In this document: piece after piece, positions 54,496 to 63,931 of the stretch
How positions within the stretch are numbered: the first letter of the stretch is position 1
Layout of the letters: the number at the start of each line of letters is the position of its first letter
Assembly (NCBI GenBank): GCA_937864115.1
Contig: CALMII010000058.1
Span: 124,001 to 188,000 of the forward strand
Origin: an uncultured Steroidobacter sp.
GTDB lineage: Bacteria; Pseudomonadota; Gammaproteobacteria; Steroidobacterales; Steroidobacteraceae
Direction of reading: 5' to 3'
DNA: 64,000 bases
Notes under the pieces: model-generated
The model's database searches: none
What the model saw: only the letters and a program-made list of their open reading frames with translations
Told to the model about the DNA's origin: nothing
Program-made: the position numbers and the translations under genes

Positions 54496-54978
54496 CTATT
54501 TGGCGGTTCCCGGTGCCACCATCATTTCGGCGCTGGTGGCAACCTCGCCGTCCACTTCGGCCACCGTGGAGAACTTCCAGATGCCGCGCATCTGGCGCTC
54601 CAGCGTCGCCTTGAGGATCAGCTGATCGCCCGGCTCAACGGGGCGGCGAAAGCGCGCGCTGTCGATACCGACGAAGTACATCGGGCGGGATGCATCGGGA
54701 TACTGACCGGCCGTCACGAATGCGAGGATGCCGGCAGTCTGCGCCAGCGCCTCGAGGATGATGACGCCCGGAAACACCGGCCGGTGCGGAAAATGCCCGG
54801 GAAAGAAATGCTCGTTGAACGTCACGTTCTTGAGCGCCCGGATCGACTTGCCGGCAATGCATTCCTGGACGCGGTCGACCAGCAGGAAGGGATACCGGTG
54901 CGGCAGGCGGCGCAGCACTTCGTTGATGTCCATCGTCAGGACCTGATCGCCCTGCTCCGTCTTGCCGGTCTCGGTCAT
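54496..54978 (-). CDS. fabZ: 3-hydroxyacyl-[ACP] dehydratase FabZ
   Basis: Dehydrates hydroxyacyl-ACP in fatty acid elongation and competes with LpxA and LpxD for substrate. The active site segment FNEHFFPGHFPHRPVFPGV and IILEALAQ holds the catalytic histidine and glutamate. Length 160 residues, with a slightly long N-terminus (MTETGKTEQGDQVLTM). Confidence 0.97.
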   Translation of the reverse strand: MTETGKTEQGDQVLTMDINEVLRRLPHRYPFLLVDRVQECIAGKSIRALKNVTFNEHFFPGHFPHRPVFPGVIILEALAQTAGILAFVTAGQYPDASRPMYFVGIDSARFRRPVEPGDQLILKATLERQMRGIWKFSTVAEVDGEVATSAEMMVAPGTAK

Positions 54979-55008
54979 TCGCTCCCCTTGCGGTGCTGCC
55001 AGTGTCTG

Positions 55009-56076
55009 CTACGGGGACGGCTCGTCGCCCGGCAGGTCCGCTTCTTCGTCCTTTCCGGTCGACTCGCCCGCGCCACGACGCAGTCGTCGCACCTGACGCG
55101 CCATGTCGTCGAGCTGATTGAAGCGCGCCGCATTCTTGCGGAATCTGGCGGTTTCGTCGATGGGTAGTCCACTCGAGTAGTACCCGGGCTTGCGGATACT
55201 GCCGGAGACGAAGGACTTGCCGGTCACCACGACGTCATCGCAGATCGTGAGATGGCCGGCGACGCCGACCATGCCGCCGATCATGCAGCGCTGGCCGATG
55301 ACCGCGCTGCCGGAAATACCGACGCAGCCTGCAATCGCCGTATGCGCCCCGATGCGGACGTTGTGGGCGATCTGGATCTGGTTGTCGAGCTTGACGCCGT
55401 CGCCGATGACGGTGTCTTCGATCGCGCCGCGATCGATCGTCGTGCTCGCACCGACTTCCACGTCGTTGCCGATCCGTACGCTGCCGATCTGCGGCACCTT
55501 GAGCCATTCGCCGCGATCGGGCGCCAGGCCGAAACCATCCGCGCCGATGACGGCGCCCGGATGCAGCAGGCAGCGTTCGCCAAGGCTCACGTCGTGGCAG
55601 AGCGTGACGTTCGCAACGAGCCGGGTATCTGCGCCGATCCGGGTACCCCGCATGACGACACAGCCCGGTCCGATGACGGCTCTCGGCCCGACGACGACGC
55701 CCGCCTCGATCACGACACGCGGCCCGATCGCAGCGGTCGGATCGATCTGCGCCGAGGCATCGACGACGGCAGATGGATGGACACCGGGATCGGCGGCAGG
55801 CACCGGATGCAGCAACGCCGCAATGCGGGCATAGGTCGCGTAGGGATTGGGACCGATCAGCGCCGCGCCCGGACAGGCGTCAGCCAGGCGCGGTTCGACG
55901 ATCACCGCACCGGCGCGGGTCTGCGACAGGTAGCGGCGATACTTGGGATTGGCGAGGAACGTGACGGCGTCGGGACCCGCGTCTTCCAGCGTGGCGACGC
56001 GGGAGACGCGGGCATCGGGATCGCCTTTCAGCGAGCAGCCAAAGCGAACCGCCAATTCCCCCAGGGTGAAGCTCAT
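55009..56076 (-). CDS. lpxD: UDP-3-O-acylglucosamine N-acyltransferase
   Basis: Third acylation step of lipid A synthesis. The N-terminal uridine-binding domain starts SFTLGELAVRFGCSLKGDPD; the hexapeptide beta-helix follows (~100-310), with the catalytic histidine in NQIQIAHNVRIG. Length is 355 residues. The C-terminal extension is charged (ESTGKDEEADLPGDE). Confidence 0.98.
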   Translation of the reverse strand: MSFTLGELAVRFGCSLKGDPDARVSRVATLEDAGPDAVTFLANPKYRRYLSQTRAGAVIVEPRLADACPGAALIGPNPYATYARIAALLHPVPAADPGVHPSAVVDASAQIDPTAAIGPRVVIEAGVVVGPRAVIGPGCVVMRGTRIGADTRLVANVTLCHDVSLGERCLLHPGAVIGADGFGLAPDRGEWLKVPQIGSVRIGNDVEVGASTTIDRGAIEDTVIGDGVKLDNQIQIAHNVRIGAHTAIAGCVGISGSAVIGQRCMIGGMVGVAGHLTICDDVVVTGKSFVSGSIRKPGYYSSGLPIDETARFRKNAARFNQLDDMARQVRRLRRGAGESTGKDEEADLPGDEPSP

Positions 56077-56103
56077 GGGGGGCCTGCGTGTGGCGTCGGC
56101 GGC

Positions 56104-56688
56104 TTATTGCTTGGCCGGCGGAGCAGCCGGCTTCGGCGGTGTCGTGGCGGCGGGCTTCGCCGGGCCGCCCGCCTTGAAGCGGGCCTGCAGTGCGCTCAGC
56201 ACCTGCGCAGTGATGTCCATCGACTCGTTGACGTACAGCACGCCGTCGCCGAGCACGACGTCATAGCCCGAGGTGCGTGCGAACGCCTGCACTTCCTGCA
56301 GCAGCGAGCGCTGCAGCTTGCCGAGTTCCTCATTGCGACGCAGGTTGAGGTCTTCGACATATTCGTTCTGCTTGCGCTGCATTTCGCGCTGGCCGTCGCG
56401 CAGATCCTTTTCGGCATTGCGACGCTCGTTCTCGGCCATCACCGCACCGTCGCGCTGCAGCTTTTCTTCCTTCGCCTTCAGATCTTTCTGCTGCGCAACG
56501 ATGGAACGCTGGCGCGGCGCAAATTCATCCTGCAGCGCCTGCATCGCCGATTTCGCCTGAGGCGCCTCTTCGAGCAGCCGCGGCACATTCACCACGGCGA
56601 TCTTGATGTCGGCATGCGCCGCGCCGAGGGGCGCCAGCATCGCCAGGCCGGTCGAAAGAACGAGTCCGCAAATGCTCAAACGTGCCAT
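56104..56688 (-). CDS. skp: Periplasmic chaperone Skp/OmpH
   Basis: Periplasmic chaperone that holds unfolded outer-membrane proteins for BamA. A signal peptide (ARLSICGLVLSTGLAMLAP) is followed by IKIAVVNVPRLLEEAPQAKS and a long coiled-coil arm (~65-135). The C-terminal tail is unusual: about 25 residues of Pro/Ala/Lys (KPAATTPPKPAAPPAK). Sits between bamA and lpxD, its standard place. Confidence 0.93.
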   Translation of the reverse strand: MARLSICGLVLSTGLAMLAPLGAAHADIKIAVVNVPRLLEEAPQAKSAMQALQDEFAPRQRSIVAQQKDLKAKEEKLQRDGAVMAENERRNAEKDLRDGQREMQRKQNEYVEDLNLRRNEELGKLQRSLLQEVQAFARTSGYDVVLGDGVLYVNESMDITAQVLSALQARFKAGGPAKPAATTPPKPAAPPAKQ

Positions 56689-56724
56689 GAAAAAAACCTT
56701 CGTCCGAGTTGTATCTGTTGAATG

Positions 56725-59187
56725 TCAGAACGCCTGACCGATCGAGAACTGGAACCCTTCGGTTTCGTCCCCGTAGCGGTTCAGCGTATCCCCGCGCTCG
56801 TCATTCAGCGGCACCGCGTAGCTGAACCGGAAGACGCCCAGAGGCGCCAGCCACTGCACGGCAACGCCCGCCGACTGCTTCAGCTCATCATAACTGAACT
56901 TGTAGTCGACCGGCTGCTGCGCGCCGGTGGTCGGATCGGGCGGCCCGACGAAGTTGATGTCCTGATTCGAGAACACGTTGCCGATGTCGTAGAACAGGCT
57001 GAAGCGCGCGCTGTTACGCCATTTTTCGGGCATCGGCAGCAGCAGTTCCGCCTGGGCGATGGTCTTGATGTTGCCGCCGTAGGGGCGCCCGAAGCTGTCC
57101 TTCGGGCCGAGGCGGCTTTCCCGGAAGCCGCGCACCGAGTCCGGACCGCCGGCAAAAAACTGACGATACGGCGGCAGGCCGGTGGTGTCGCCCAGCGGCT
57201 CGCCGTAGGCCAGTTCGACGTTCACCATCAGCTTGAAGTCGCGCCAGATGGGGATGAATTTCAGCAGGTCGTACGAGGCGGTCCAGAATTCCACTTCGCT
57301 GCCCGGCAGGGTGTAGCTCAGGCTCAGGCGCTGGCGGGTGCCGGCCGTGGCGAAAATCGTGCGGTTGCGCGAGTCGAAGCTCCAGCCCGTATTCAGCTCG
57401 TAAGTGCGGAATTTCGAACGGAACAGCGAGTAGTTCGGATACTCCTCGCAGGGCACCGTCAGGTCGGTCTGCGCAATACATTCGATGGTCGGATTGCCGT
57501 TGTTGCGCACCCAGTCATTGGCTTCCGCGGCGCTGCCCAGCGAGGTCGTGGCCAGTTCGGCCTGCTGTGCCGACAGACCGAAACTCAGGTACTGGTATTC
57601 GGTGATCGGATAGTCGTAGCCGATGCCGGCCGTCGCGGTCGTGGTGTCGAAGTCCGACGTCGCCGACGTGAACTGCGTGACGTCGCGATAGCCCAGCGAA
57701 ATGGTGCGGCGCACGCCGTCGATGGTCGTGTACGGATCCGTATGCGAGAAGCTGTAGCTCTTGGCATAACGACCCGAATTGATTTCCGCCTGCACGCGAT
57801 TGCCGGTACCCATGAAGTTCGAGTGCGTGAAGCTGCCGTTGAGGATGACGGACTGCGATTCGGAGTAGCCGATACCGCCGCCGAACTGTCCCGGCAGACC
57901 TTCCTTGATCTCGAAATCGACGTCGACCAGGTCCGCCGCACCCGGCACGGGTGTGTTCTCGACTTCGACCTTTTCGATGAACGGCAGACGCTGGATACGC
58001 TGCTTCGAACGCTCGACCGCCGTGTTCGACAGATACGCGCCTTCGAGCTGGCGCATTTCGCGACGGAAGACTTCGTCGTTCACGCCGGTCGTGCCATTGA
58101 AATTCACGCGACGCACGTACACGCGATTCTTCGGATCGACGACGAAGGTCAGGGAAATTTCCTTGGTCTCCTCGTTGGCCTGCGGCACCGGATCGATCGT
58201 CGCGAAGGCATAACCGTCGAAGCCCAGGCGCATCTTCATCGCCTCGGTCGTGGCGGTGATGAACTTCCGCGAATACCTATTGCCCCGCTCGATCAGGATG
58301 AGTCGCTTCAGTTCCGACTCCGGCACCACCATGTTGCCGGCGAGTTTGACCTCGGAGACTTTATAGACGTCGCCCTCGTTCACGTTGATCGTGACGAAGA
58401 TGTCATCCTTCTCCGGCGCGATCGCCACCTGGGTCGAGGTCACGGCGAAGTTGGCGTAACCGCGGTCCATGTAATAGGACCGCAGTTTTTCGAGATCGCC
58501 CGACAGCGCCTCGCGGGCGTAGCGATCGTCCTGCTTGTACCAGGACAGCCAGTTCGGCGTCTTGAGTTCGAACGTTTCCTGCAGATCCTCGTCCGGAAAC
58601 GCCGTGTTGCCGGCGATGTTGATCTGACGGATGCGCGCACGCTTGCCTTCGACGATGTCGACCGACACCTTGACCTTGTTGCCCGGTACTTCCTCCACCT
58701 TGGCATCGACGCGCACTGCGTACTTGCCGCGCGAGAAGTACTGGTCGGTGAGGTACTGCTTCACCTCGTCGAGCACGGACTGGTCGAAGGTCTTGCCGGT
58801 GGCGAGACCGACGTTGCGCAGCGAGCGCTGCAGGTCCTCGGTCTTGATGTCCTTGTTGCCCTTGATCTCGAAGCTCTCGATCGAAGGCCGTTCGACCACC
58901 GCAACGACCAGCGTGCCGCCATCGCGGCGCAGTTCGACGTCCTTGAAGAACCCCGTCGCATACAGCGCCCGCAACGACTCCGCCACCCGGCGCTGATCGA
59001 GCTGATCGCCGATGTTCACCGGCAGGTAGTTGAAGACCGTGCCTTCGGAAATACGCTGCAGGCCTTCGATGCGGATGTCGCCGACGGTAAACGCCGAGGA
59101 TTGCGCGCTGGCGGCGACCGGATAGGTTGCGATGGCACTGCCAGCCGCAAGCGCAAGCGTTGCGTGAATAATTGTTCTCAAACGCAT
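56725..59187 (-). CDS. bamA: Outer membrane protein assembly factor BamA
   Basis: Central beta-barrel of the BAM complex. The signal peptide (ends ~residue 28) is followed by five POTRA domains (FTVGDIRIEGLQRISEGTVF onward, ~30-430) and a C-terminal 16-strand barrel with the FAGGPDSVRGFRESRLGP segment (VRGF/Y motif). It ends in a BAM-type C-terminal phenylalanine, FSIGQAF. Length is 820 residues from MRLRTII (59187). Confidence 0.99.
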   Translation of the reverse strand: MRLRTIIHATLALAAGSAIATYPVAASAQSSAFTVGDIRIEGLQRISEGTVFNYLPVNIGDQLDQRRVAESLRALYATGFFKDVELRRDGGTLVVAVVERPSIESFEIKGNKDIKTEDLQRSLRNVGLATGKTFDQSVLDEVKQYLTDQYFSRGKYAVRVDAKVEEVPGNKVKVSVDIVEGKRARIRQINIAGNTAFPDEDLQETFELKTPNWLSWYKQDDRYAREALSGDLEKLRSYYMDRGYANFAVTSTQVAIAPEKDDIFVTINVNEGDVYKVSEVKLAGNMVVPESELKRLILIERGNRYSRKFITATTEAMKMRLGFDGYAFATIDPVPQANEETKEISLTFVVDPKNRVYVRRVNFNGTTGVNDEVFRREMRQLEGAYLSNTAVERSKQRIQRLPFIEKVEVENTPVPGAADLVDVDFEIKEGLPGQFGGGIGYSESQSVILNGSFTHSNFMGTGNRVQAEINSGRYAKSYSFSHTDPYTTIDGVRRTISLGYRDVTQFTSATSDFDTTTATAGIGYDYPITEYQYLSFGLSAQQAELATTSLGSAAEANDWVRNNGNPTIECIAQTDLTVPCEEYPNYSLFRSKFRTYELNTGWSFDSRNRTIFATAGTRQRLSLSYTLPGSEVEFWTASYDLLKFIPIWRDFKLMVNVELAYGEPLGDTTGLPPYRQFFAGGPDSVRGFRESRLGPKDSFGRPYGGNIKTIAQAELLLPMPEKWRNSARFSLFYDIGNVFSNQDINFVGPPDPTTGAQQPVDYKFSYDELKQSAGVAVQWLAPLGVFRFSYAVPLNDERGDTLNRYGDETEGFQFSIGQAF

Positions 59188-59206
59188 CAGATTCAGGCCC
59201 TGCGGG

Positions 59207-60607
59207 TTACGGTGCCAGATGTCGTGCAATGTCGTTGTAGAAAGCCAGCGACATCATGAGGATCAGCACGGCGATGCCGATCTGCTGGCCGAACAGTTGT
59301 GCTCGCTCTGAGACAGGCTTGCCTTTCACCAGTTCCGCGAGCTGATAAACAATCTGCCCGCCGTCGAGGACGGGGATGGGCAGCAGGTTCAGCACGCCCA
59401 GGCTGATGCTGATCAGCGCCAGGGTGCTGAAGAAAGTCCGCCAGCCCTGTCGCGCCGCGAAACCCGTTGTTTCGGCAATGGCGATCGGACCGGACAGATT
59501 CTTGAGCGACACGTCGCCGGTCACGATCCGGCCGACGATCTTGAGCGTGAAGACCGACATGTCCCAGGTCTTTTCGGCGGCCTTGCCGACGGCGTCCAGC
59601 GCGCCGTACTTCTGCACCGCAAGCATGTCCTCGCGCTTGATATTGCTGTCGAGGATCCTGCCGCTGGGTGCAACGCCGATGCGCCCGATGGACTGGCCGT
59701 TCTCGATCGACTCGCCGATCGTCACCGGCAGTTCCAGCGTCTGTCCGTTCCGCTCCACGGTGAACGTGATCTGCTGGTTCGCATTGGGTTTGATCAGTTG
59801 CACCAGTTGCTGGAAATCGCTCACTTCCTGTTGGCCGATACGGACAATCCGGTCGCCGACCGCGAGCCCTGCCCTGGCGGCGGCTTCGCCCTCGCTCAGC
59901 TCGCCGACGTCGGCCGCGACGCGCGGGCGCCAGAAGTCGAAACCCAGCCCCGGCAACATGGTGTCGGCCTGCGTCAGCTGACGGCGCTTCTCGCCCGTCT
60001 GCATGGTCACGTCGCGTTCGCTGCCGTCGATGCCGCGCACGCGCATGACGATGGTGCCGTCGTCGATGAGGTCGTCGAGCGTGCCGAGCATCGCCGACTC
60101 CAGCGTCTCCACCGGCTTGCCGTTGACGGCGAGAATCGTGTCTTCGTATTTCAGGCCCGCCTTCGCCGCAATCGATTCGACCGTGACGTCGCCGACGATC
60201 GGCTTCAGCGTCGGCTGTCCCGCGGTGAACAGCACCCAGTACATCGCCACTGCAAAGATGAGATTGAACGCCGGGCCGGCCAGCAGCACCGCGATGCGTT
60301 TCCATACCGGCGCGCGGTTGAAGGACCGATGCGCCTCGCTCGCAGGCACATTGCCTTCGCGCTCATCCAGCAGCTTCACGTAGCCGCCGAGCGGGATCGC
60401 GGCGATGACGTATTCGACCTGGTCCTTGCCGGCGATGCGCTGCCACAGCGGCTTGCCGAAGCCGATCGAGAATCGCAGCACCTTGATGCCGAGGCGGCGC
60501 GCCACCCAGAAATGACCGAATTCATGAACCGCGACGAGGATGCCGATCGCGACGATGAACGTGAGGATGGCAGTGAGGATCTCTGCCGGGCTGTCGGTGG
60601 AAATCAT
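59207..60607 (-). CDS. rseP: Site-2 protease RseP
   Basis: Intramembrane metalloprotease that cleaves the membrane segment of RseA, freeing sigma-E. The zinc motif HEFGH (in VAVHEFGHFWVARRLGI), two PDZ-like domains (~125-310) and the C-terminal NLLPIPVLDGG motif are present. Length is 466 residues from ATG 60607, which overlaps the dxr stop (ATGA). Its targets RseA and RpoE are encoded at 10-11.6 kb. Confidence 0.98.
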   Translation of the reverse strand: MISTDSPAEILTAILTFIVAIGILVAVHEFGHFWVARRLGIKVLRFSIGFGKPLWQRIAGKDQVEYVIAAIPLGGYVKLLDEREGNVPASEAHRSFNRAPVWKRIAVLLAGPAFNLIFAVAMYWVLFTAGQPTLKPIVGDVTVESIAAKAGLKYEDTILAVNGKPVETLESAMLGTLDDLIDDGTIVMRVRGIDGSERDVTMQTGEKRRQLTQADTMLPGLGFDFWRPRVAADVGELSEGEAAARAGLAVGDRIVRIGQQEVSDFQQLVQLIKPNANQQITFTVERNGQTLELPVTIGESIENGQSIGRIGVAPSGRILDSNIKREDMLAVQKYGALDAVGKAAEKTWDMSVFTLKIVGRIVTGDVSLKNLSGPIAIAETTGFAARQGWRTFFSTLALISISLGVLNLLPIPVLDGGQIVYQLAELVKGKPVSERAQLFGQQIGIAVLILMMSLAFYNDIARHLAP

Positions 60608-61815
60608 GCACACACTCCCGCGGCCGGCCCGGCGAGTCCGAGGCGCGCCTGCGCCTGCGAGCGGGCCCAGCCGTCCGCTGCCATGACATCCTGCAGGGAT
60701 GTCACTGAACGCACGTCGTGCTGCGACAGGATCTGGTCGATGATGGCCGGGATCTCCACGAAGGCCAGCTGTCCGCTCAGAAAAGCGCTGACAGCCACTT
60801 CATTCGCTGCATTGAGCACCGCTGGCGCGGTCCCTCCCGCCTCGGCAGCGCGTCGCGCCAGCACCAGACATGGAAATTTCTCCAGGTCGGGCGCTTCGAA
60901 ATCGAGCCGTCCGGCCCGCACGATGTCGAGCGATTCTACACCGGAGGCTATGCGCTGCGGCCAGCCGAGCGCATGGGCGATGGGCACGCGCATGTCGGGG
61001 TTTCCCAGCTGCGCGAGCATCGATCCGTCGCAGTACTCGACCAGGGAATGGACGATGCTCTGCGGATGGACGACGACCTCGACCTGCGCCGGCGGCAGAT
61101 TGAACAGCAGGCAGGCCTCGATCAGCTCGAGTCCCTTGTTCATCAGGGTGGCGGAATCCACCGAAATCTTTCGCCCCATCACCCAGCGCGGATGCGCACA
61201 GGCCTGGTCGGGCGTGACGCCTCGCAGTGCATCACGGGCCGTCCGCAGGAATGGGCCGCCCGATGCGGTCAGCACGACGCGATTCACGCCCGCACTGCGC
61301 ACGCCAGCACGGGTGTCCGAGGGCAGGCATTGAAAAATGGCGTTGTGCTCGCTGTCGACCGGCACGAGCGTCGCGCCGCCCTGCCGCACGGCTTCCATGA
61401 ACAGCGGGCCCGACATCACGAGCGCTTCCTTGTTCGCGAGCAGGATCTTCTTGCCCGCGCGTGCGGCGGCGAGGCTCGATTTCAGACCGGCCGCACCGAC
61501 GATCCCGGCCATCACGACATCGATGCGTTCGTGAGAAGCGACTTCGCAAAGCGCGTCTTCTCCCGATAGAACCCGGGTTGCGACGCCCGCCTCACGCAGC
61601 TCCTGCTCGAGCTTCGCTGCAGCGGCCGCAGATGCCAGCACCGCCAGCTCCGGACGATGCCGGATGCATTGCTCCCGCAGCCGGACGCTGTTGCTGTGGG
61701 CCGTCAACGCGACCACCGAGTAGCGATCGGGATGTCTCGCCACGACATCGAGCGTGCTGACGCCGATGCTGCCCGTCGAGCCGAGCACCGCGACACGTGT
61801 GCGCTGCGTGCTCAT
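60604..61815 (-). CDS. dxr: 1-deoxy-D-xylulose 5-phosphate reductoisomerase
   Basis: Converts DXP to MEP, the committed step of isoprenoid synthesis; target of fosmidomycin. The NADPH-binding opening RVAVLGSTGSIGVSTLDVV, the active site DSEHNAIFQCL and KISVDSATLMNKGLELIEA are intact; length 403 residues. The start at 61815 overlaps the cdsA stop by 4 bases; more in-frame sequence upstream is cdsA antisense-type shadow. Confidence 0.98.
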   Translation of the reverse strand: MSTQRTRVAVLGSTGSIGVSTLDVVARHPDRYSVVALTAHSNSVRLREQCIRHRPELAVLASAAAAAKLEQELREAGVATRVLSGEDALCEVASHERIDVVMAGIVGAAGLKSSLAAARAGKKILLANKEALVMSGPLFMEAVRQGGATLVPVDSEHNAIFQCLPSDTRAGVRSAGVNRVVLTASGGPFLRTARDALRGVTPDQACAHPRWVMGRKISVDSATLMNKGLELIEACLLFNLPPAQVEVVVHPQSIVHSLVEYCDGSMLAQLGNPDMRVPIAHALGWPQRIASGVESLDIVRAGRLDFEAPDLEKFPCLVLARRAAEAGGTAPAVLNAANEVAVSAFLSGQLAFVEIPAIIDQILSQHDVRSVTSLQDVMAADGWARSQAQARLGLAGPAAGVCA

Positions 61816-62600
61816 GCCAGCAGTCCCAGGAGTTCGAGACTGACGAGGAACACGGGCGCCGCTGCAGTCACGCTGTCGACGCGATCGAGTACGCCGCCGT
61901 GGCCCGGCAGCAGACTGCCGCTGTCCTTCAATCCTGCGTGCCGCTTGAACAGGCTTTCGGTCAGGTCGCCGACGATCGAAGCGACTACGACGAGCGCGCA
62001 CACCGCAAGAAACGGCAGCGCATCGACCTTGAACCAGGCGACCCCGACGAACGCCATCAATGCAGCGGCGACGAATCCGCCGAATACCCCTTCCCAGGTC
62101 TTGCCGGGACTGACTTTCGGCGCCAGCTTGTGGCGACCGAACTGGCGACCGCCGAAATACGCGCCCACATCCGCCGCGACGACGAGCAGCAGCACGAACA
62201 GGACGAGGTTGGGATCGCGCTCGTGCAGCGCGACCAACGCCACCCACGCCGGCACCAGCACGGCGAATCCGGCGAGTACGCCGAGTGCGCGACTCATGCG
62301 GGTCGGCAGGAAAACGATCCAGAAAAAGGCAAACAGCCACCAGAGGATCGCTGCGTTCAGGATCCAGGCGTTGAATGCGCCAGCGGAGAACCAGCACACA
62401 GCCAGCGCAGCCCCGATCGCGACCACATAGGCGCTTCGCGCCGGCACGGACGCAAACCCGGGGAATGCCGCCCATTCCCACGCGCCCGCCAGCACGAGCA
62501 GCGCGAACACCGCCATCGTGACCGGATGCGGCACCCACAGAATCACCAGCAGCGCGAGCGGCGCGAGCAGCAAGGCCGTAATGATTCGCTGCCGCAGCAT
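61812..62600 (-). CDS. cdsA: Phosphatidate cytidylyltransferase
   Basis: Makes CDP-diacylglycerol for phospholipid synthesis. Eight or so membrane helices, with the signature region SPGKTWEGVFGGFVAAAL and GDLTESLFKRHAGLKDSGSL, then LPGHGGVLDRVDS. Length is 262 residues. One-base overlap with uppS stop and 4-base overlap with dxr start. Confidence 0.97.
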   Translation of the reverse strand: MLRQRIITALLLAPLALLVILWVPHPVTMAVFALLVLAGAWEWAAFPGFASVPARSAYVVAIGAALAVCWFSAGAFNAWILNAAILWWLFAFFWIVFLPTRMSRALGVLAGFAVLVPAWVALVALHERDPNLVLFVLLLVVAADVGAYFGGRQFGRHKLAPKVSPGKTWEGVFGGFVAAALMAFVGVAWFKVDALPFLAVCALVVVASIVGDLTESLFKRHAGLKDSGSLLPGHGGVLDRVDSVTAAAPVFLVSLELLGLLA

Positions 62601-63355
62601 CAGCGCGACTCGACCTGTCCCGGCGCCAGCCCGAAACGTCGCTGCCGGCCGGCAAAGTAATCGAGCGCCGCACCCAGTTCTTCGTCGCCGAAATCAGGCC
62701 AGAGCGTGTCGCAGAAATACAGCTCGGTGTACGCGAGATTCCAGAGCAGGAAATTACTGATGCGCTGTTCGCCGCCAGTGCGGATGAAGAGATCGGGATC
62801 GGGTAGTCCCGCCAGGGCCACGCAACCGCTCAGCGATGCTTCATCGATATCGTCGACACGCAATTCGCCCGACACGCAGCGTCTCGCGAGTTCGCGCGCC
62901 GCGACGGAAATATCCCAGCGGCCGCCGTAGGCAATGGCGATCACGAGCGTCATCCGCGTGTTGTGCGCGGTGAGCGTCTCGGCGGCCTGGATGCGATCGC
63001 GCAGCGCCGTCGACAACTGCTCCAGCCGGCCGATGAATCGCAGCCGGATATTGTTCTTGTGCAGGTCGTCGACTTCGTTGTCGAGCGCTTCGAGAAAGCG
63101 TCCCATGAGCATGGAGACTTCCTCGCGCGGCCGCTGCCAGTTCTCGCTGGAGAACGCGAACAGCGTCAGCACCTCGACACCGCGCTTCGCGCAGCCTTCG
63201 ACCGTCTGCTTCACCGCCTTGACGCCCATGCGGTGACCGGCCGGCCGCGGCAGCGCGCGGCGCGCGGCCCAGCGACCGTTGCCGTCCATGATTACCGCCA
63301 CGTGGCGCGGCAATGCGGACGGAGCCTGTTTCGAACTGACCGCGGAAGGTGGCAT
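62600..63355 (-). CDS. uppS: Undecaprenyl diphosphate synthase
   Basis: Chain-elongating cis-prenyltransferase providing the C55 carrier for peptidoglycan and O-antigen. HVAVIMDGNGRWAARRALPR has the catalytic aspartate, and FAFSSENWQRP, PDLFIRTGGEQRISNFLLW are conserved. Length is 251 residues. Stop overlaps the cdsA start by one base. Confidence 0.98.
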   Translation of the reverse strand: MPPSAVSSKQAPSALPRHVAVIMDGNGRWAARRALPRPAGHRMGVKAVKQTVEGCAKRGVEVLTLFAFSSENWQRPREEVSMLMGRFLEALDNEVDDLHKNNIRLRFIGRLEQLSTALRDRIQAAETLTAHNTRMTLVIAIAYGGRWDISVAARELARRCVSGELRVDDIDEASLSGCVALAGLPDPDLFIRTGGEQRISNFLLWNLAYTELYFCDTLWPDFGDEELGAALDYFAGRQRRFGLAPGQVESR

Positions 63356-63373
63356 TGACTGGGCTTGCCCGGC

Positions 63374-63931
63374 TCAGACCTGCATCAGTTCTTTTTCTTT
63401 TTCGGCCAGGACCTGGTCGATTTCGCCGACGTACTTGTCCGTGAGCTTCTGGATCTCGTCCTGGGCGCGCCGGTCGTCATCCTGGGAAACGAGCTTCTCC
63501 TTCAGCAGATCCTTCAGATCGCCCATCACGTCGCGACGCACATTGCGCACGGCCACGCGCGCACTCTCGGCCTCGTGCCGGACGACCTTCGCCAGATCGC
63601 GGCGGCGTTCTTCGGTCAGCGGCGGCATCGGCACGCGGATCACGGTGCCGGCGGTGGCGGGCATCAATCCCAGATCGGACTTCATGATGGCCTTCTCGAT
63701 GGCCTGCACCATCTGCTTTTCCCACGGCGTCACCGTGATCGTGCGGGCATCTTCCAGCGCGACATTGGCGACCTGGTTGATCGGCACTTCATTGCCGTAG
63801 TACTCGACGCGGATGTGTTCGAGCAGGCTCGGATGGGCACGCCCGGTACGCAGCCGCTTCAGTTCGTTCTTCAGCGCGACCACGCATTTCTGCATGCGCT
63901 CGATGGCGTCTTTCTTGATGTCGTCGATCAT
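63374..63931 (-). CDS. frr: Ribosome recycling factor
   Basis: Splits post-termination ribosomes with EF-G. The 185-residue protein opens MIDDIKKDAIERMQKCVVAL; LKRLRTGRAHPSLLEHI and IRVPMPPLTEERRRDLAKVV are standard. It lies 18 bases before uppS. The next upstream gene (often pyrH) is outside the window; the remaining 69 bases hold no coding sequence that I can identify. Confidence 0.98.
   Translation of the reverse strand: MIDDIKKDAIERMQKCVVALKNELKRLRTGRAHPSLLEHIRVEYYGNEVPINQVANVALEDARTITVTPWEKQMVQAIEKAIMKSDLGLMPATAGTVIRVPMPPLTEERRRDLAKVVRHEAESARVAVRNVRRDVMGDLKDLLKEKLVSQDDDRRAQDEIQKLTDKYVGEIDQVLAEKEKELMQV

Noticed and set aside
56722..59259. 845-codon plus-strand open frame over bamA
   Set aside because: Antisense of bamA; no signal peptide or fold, and the BamA POTRA and barrel motifs lie on the other strand.
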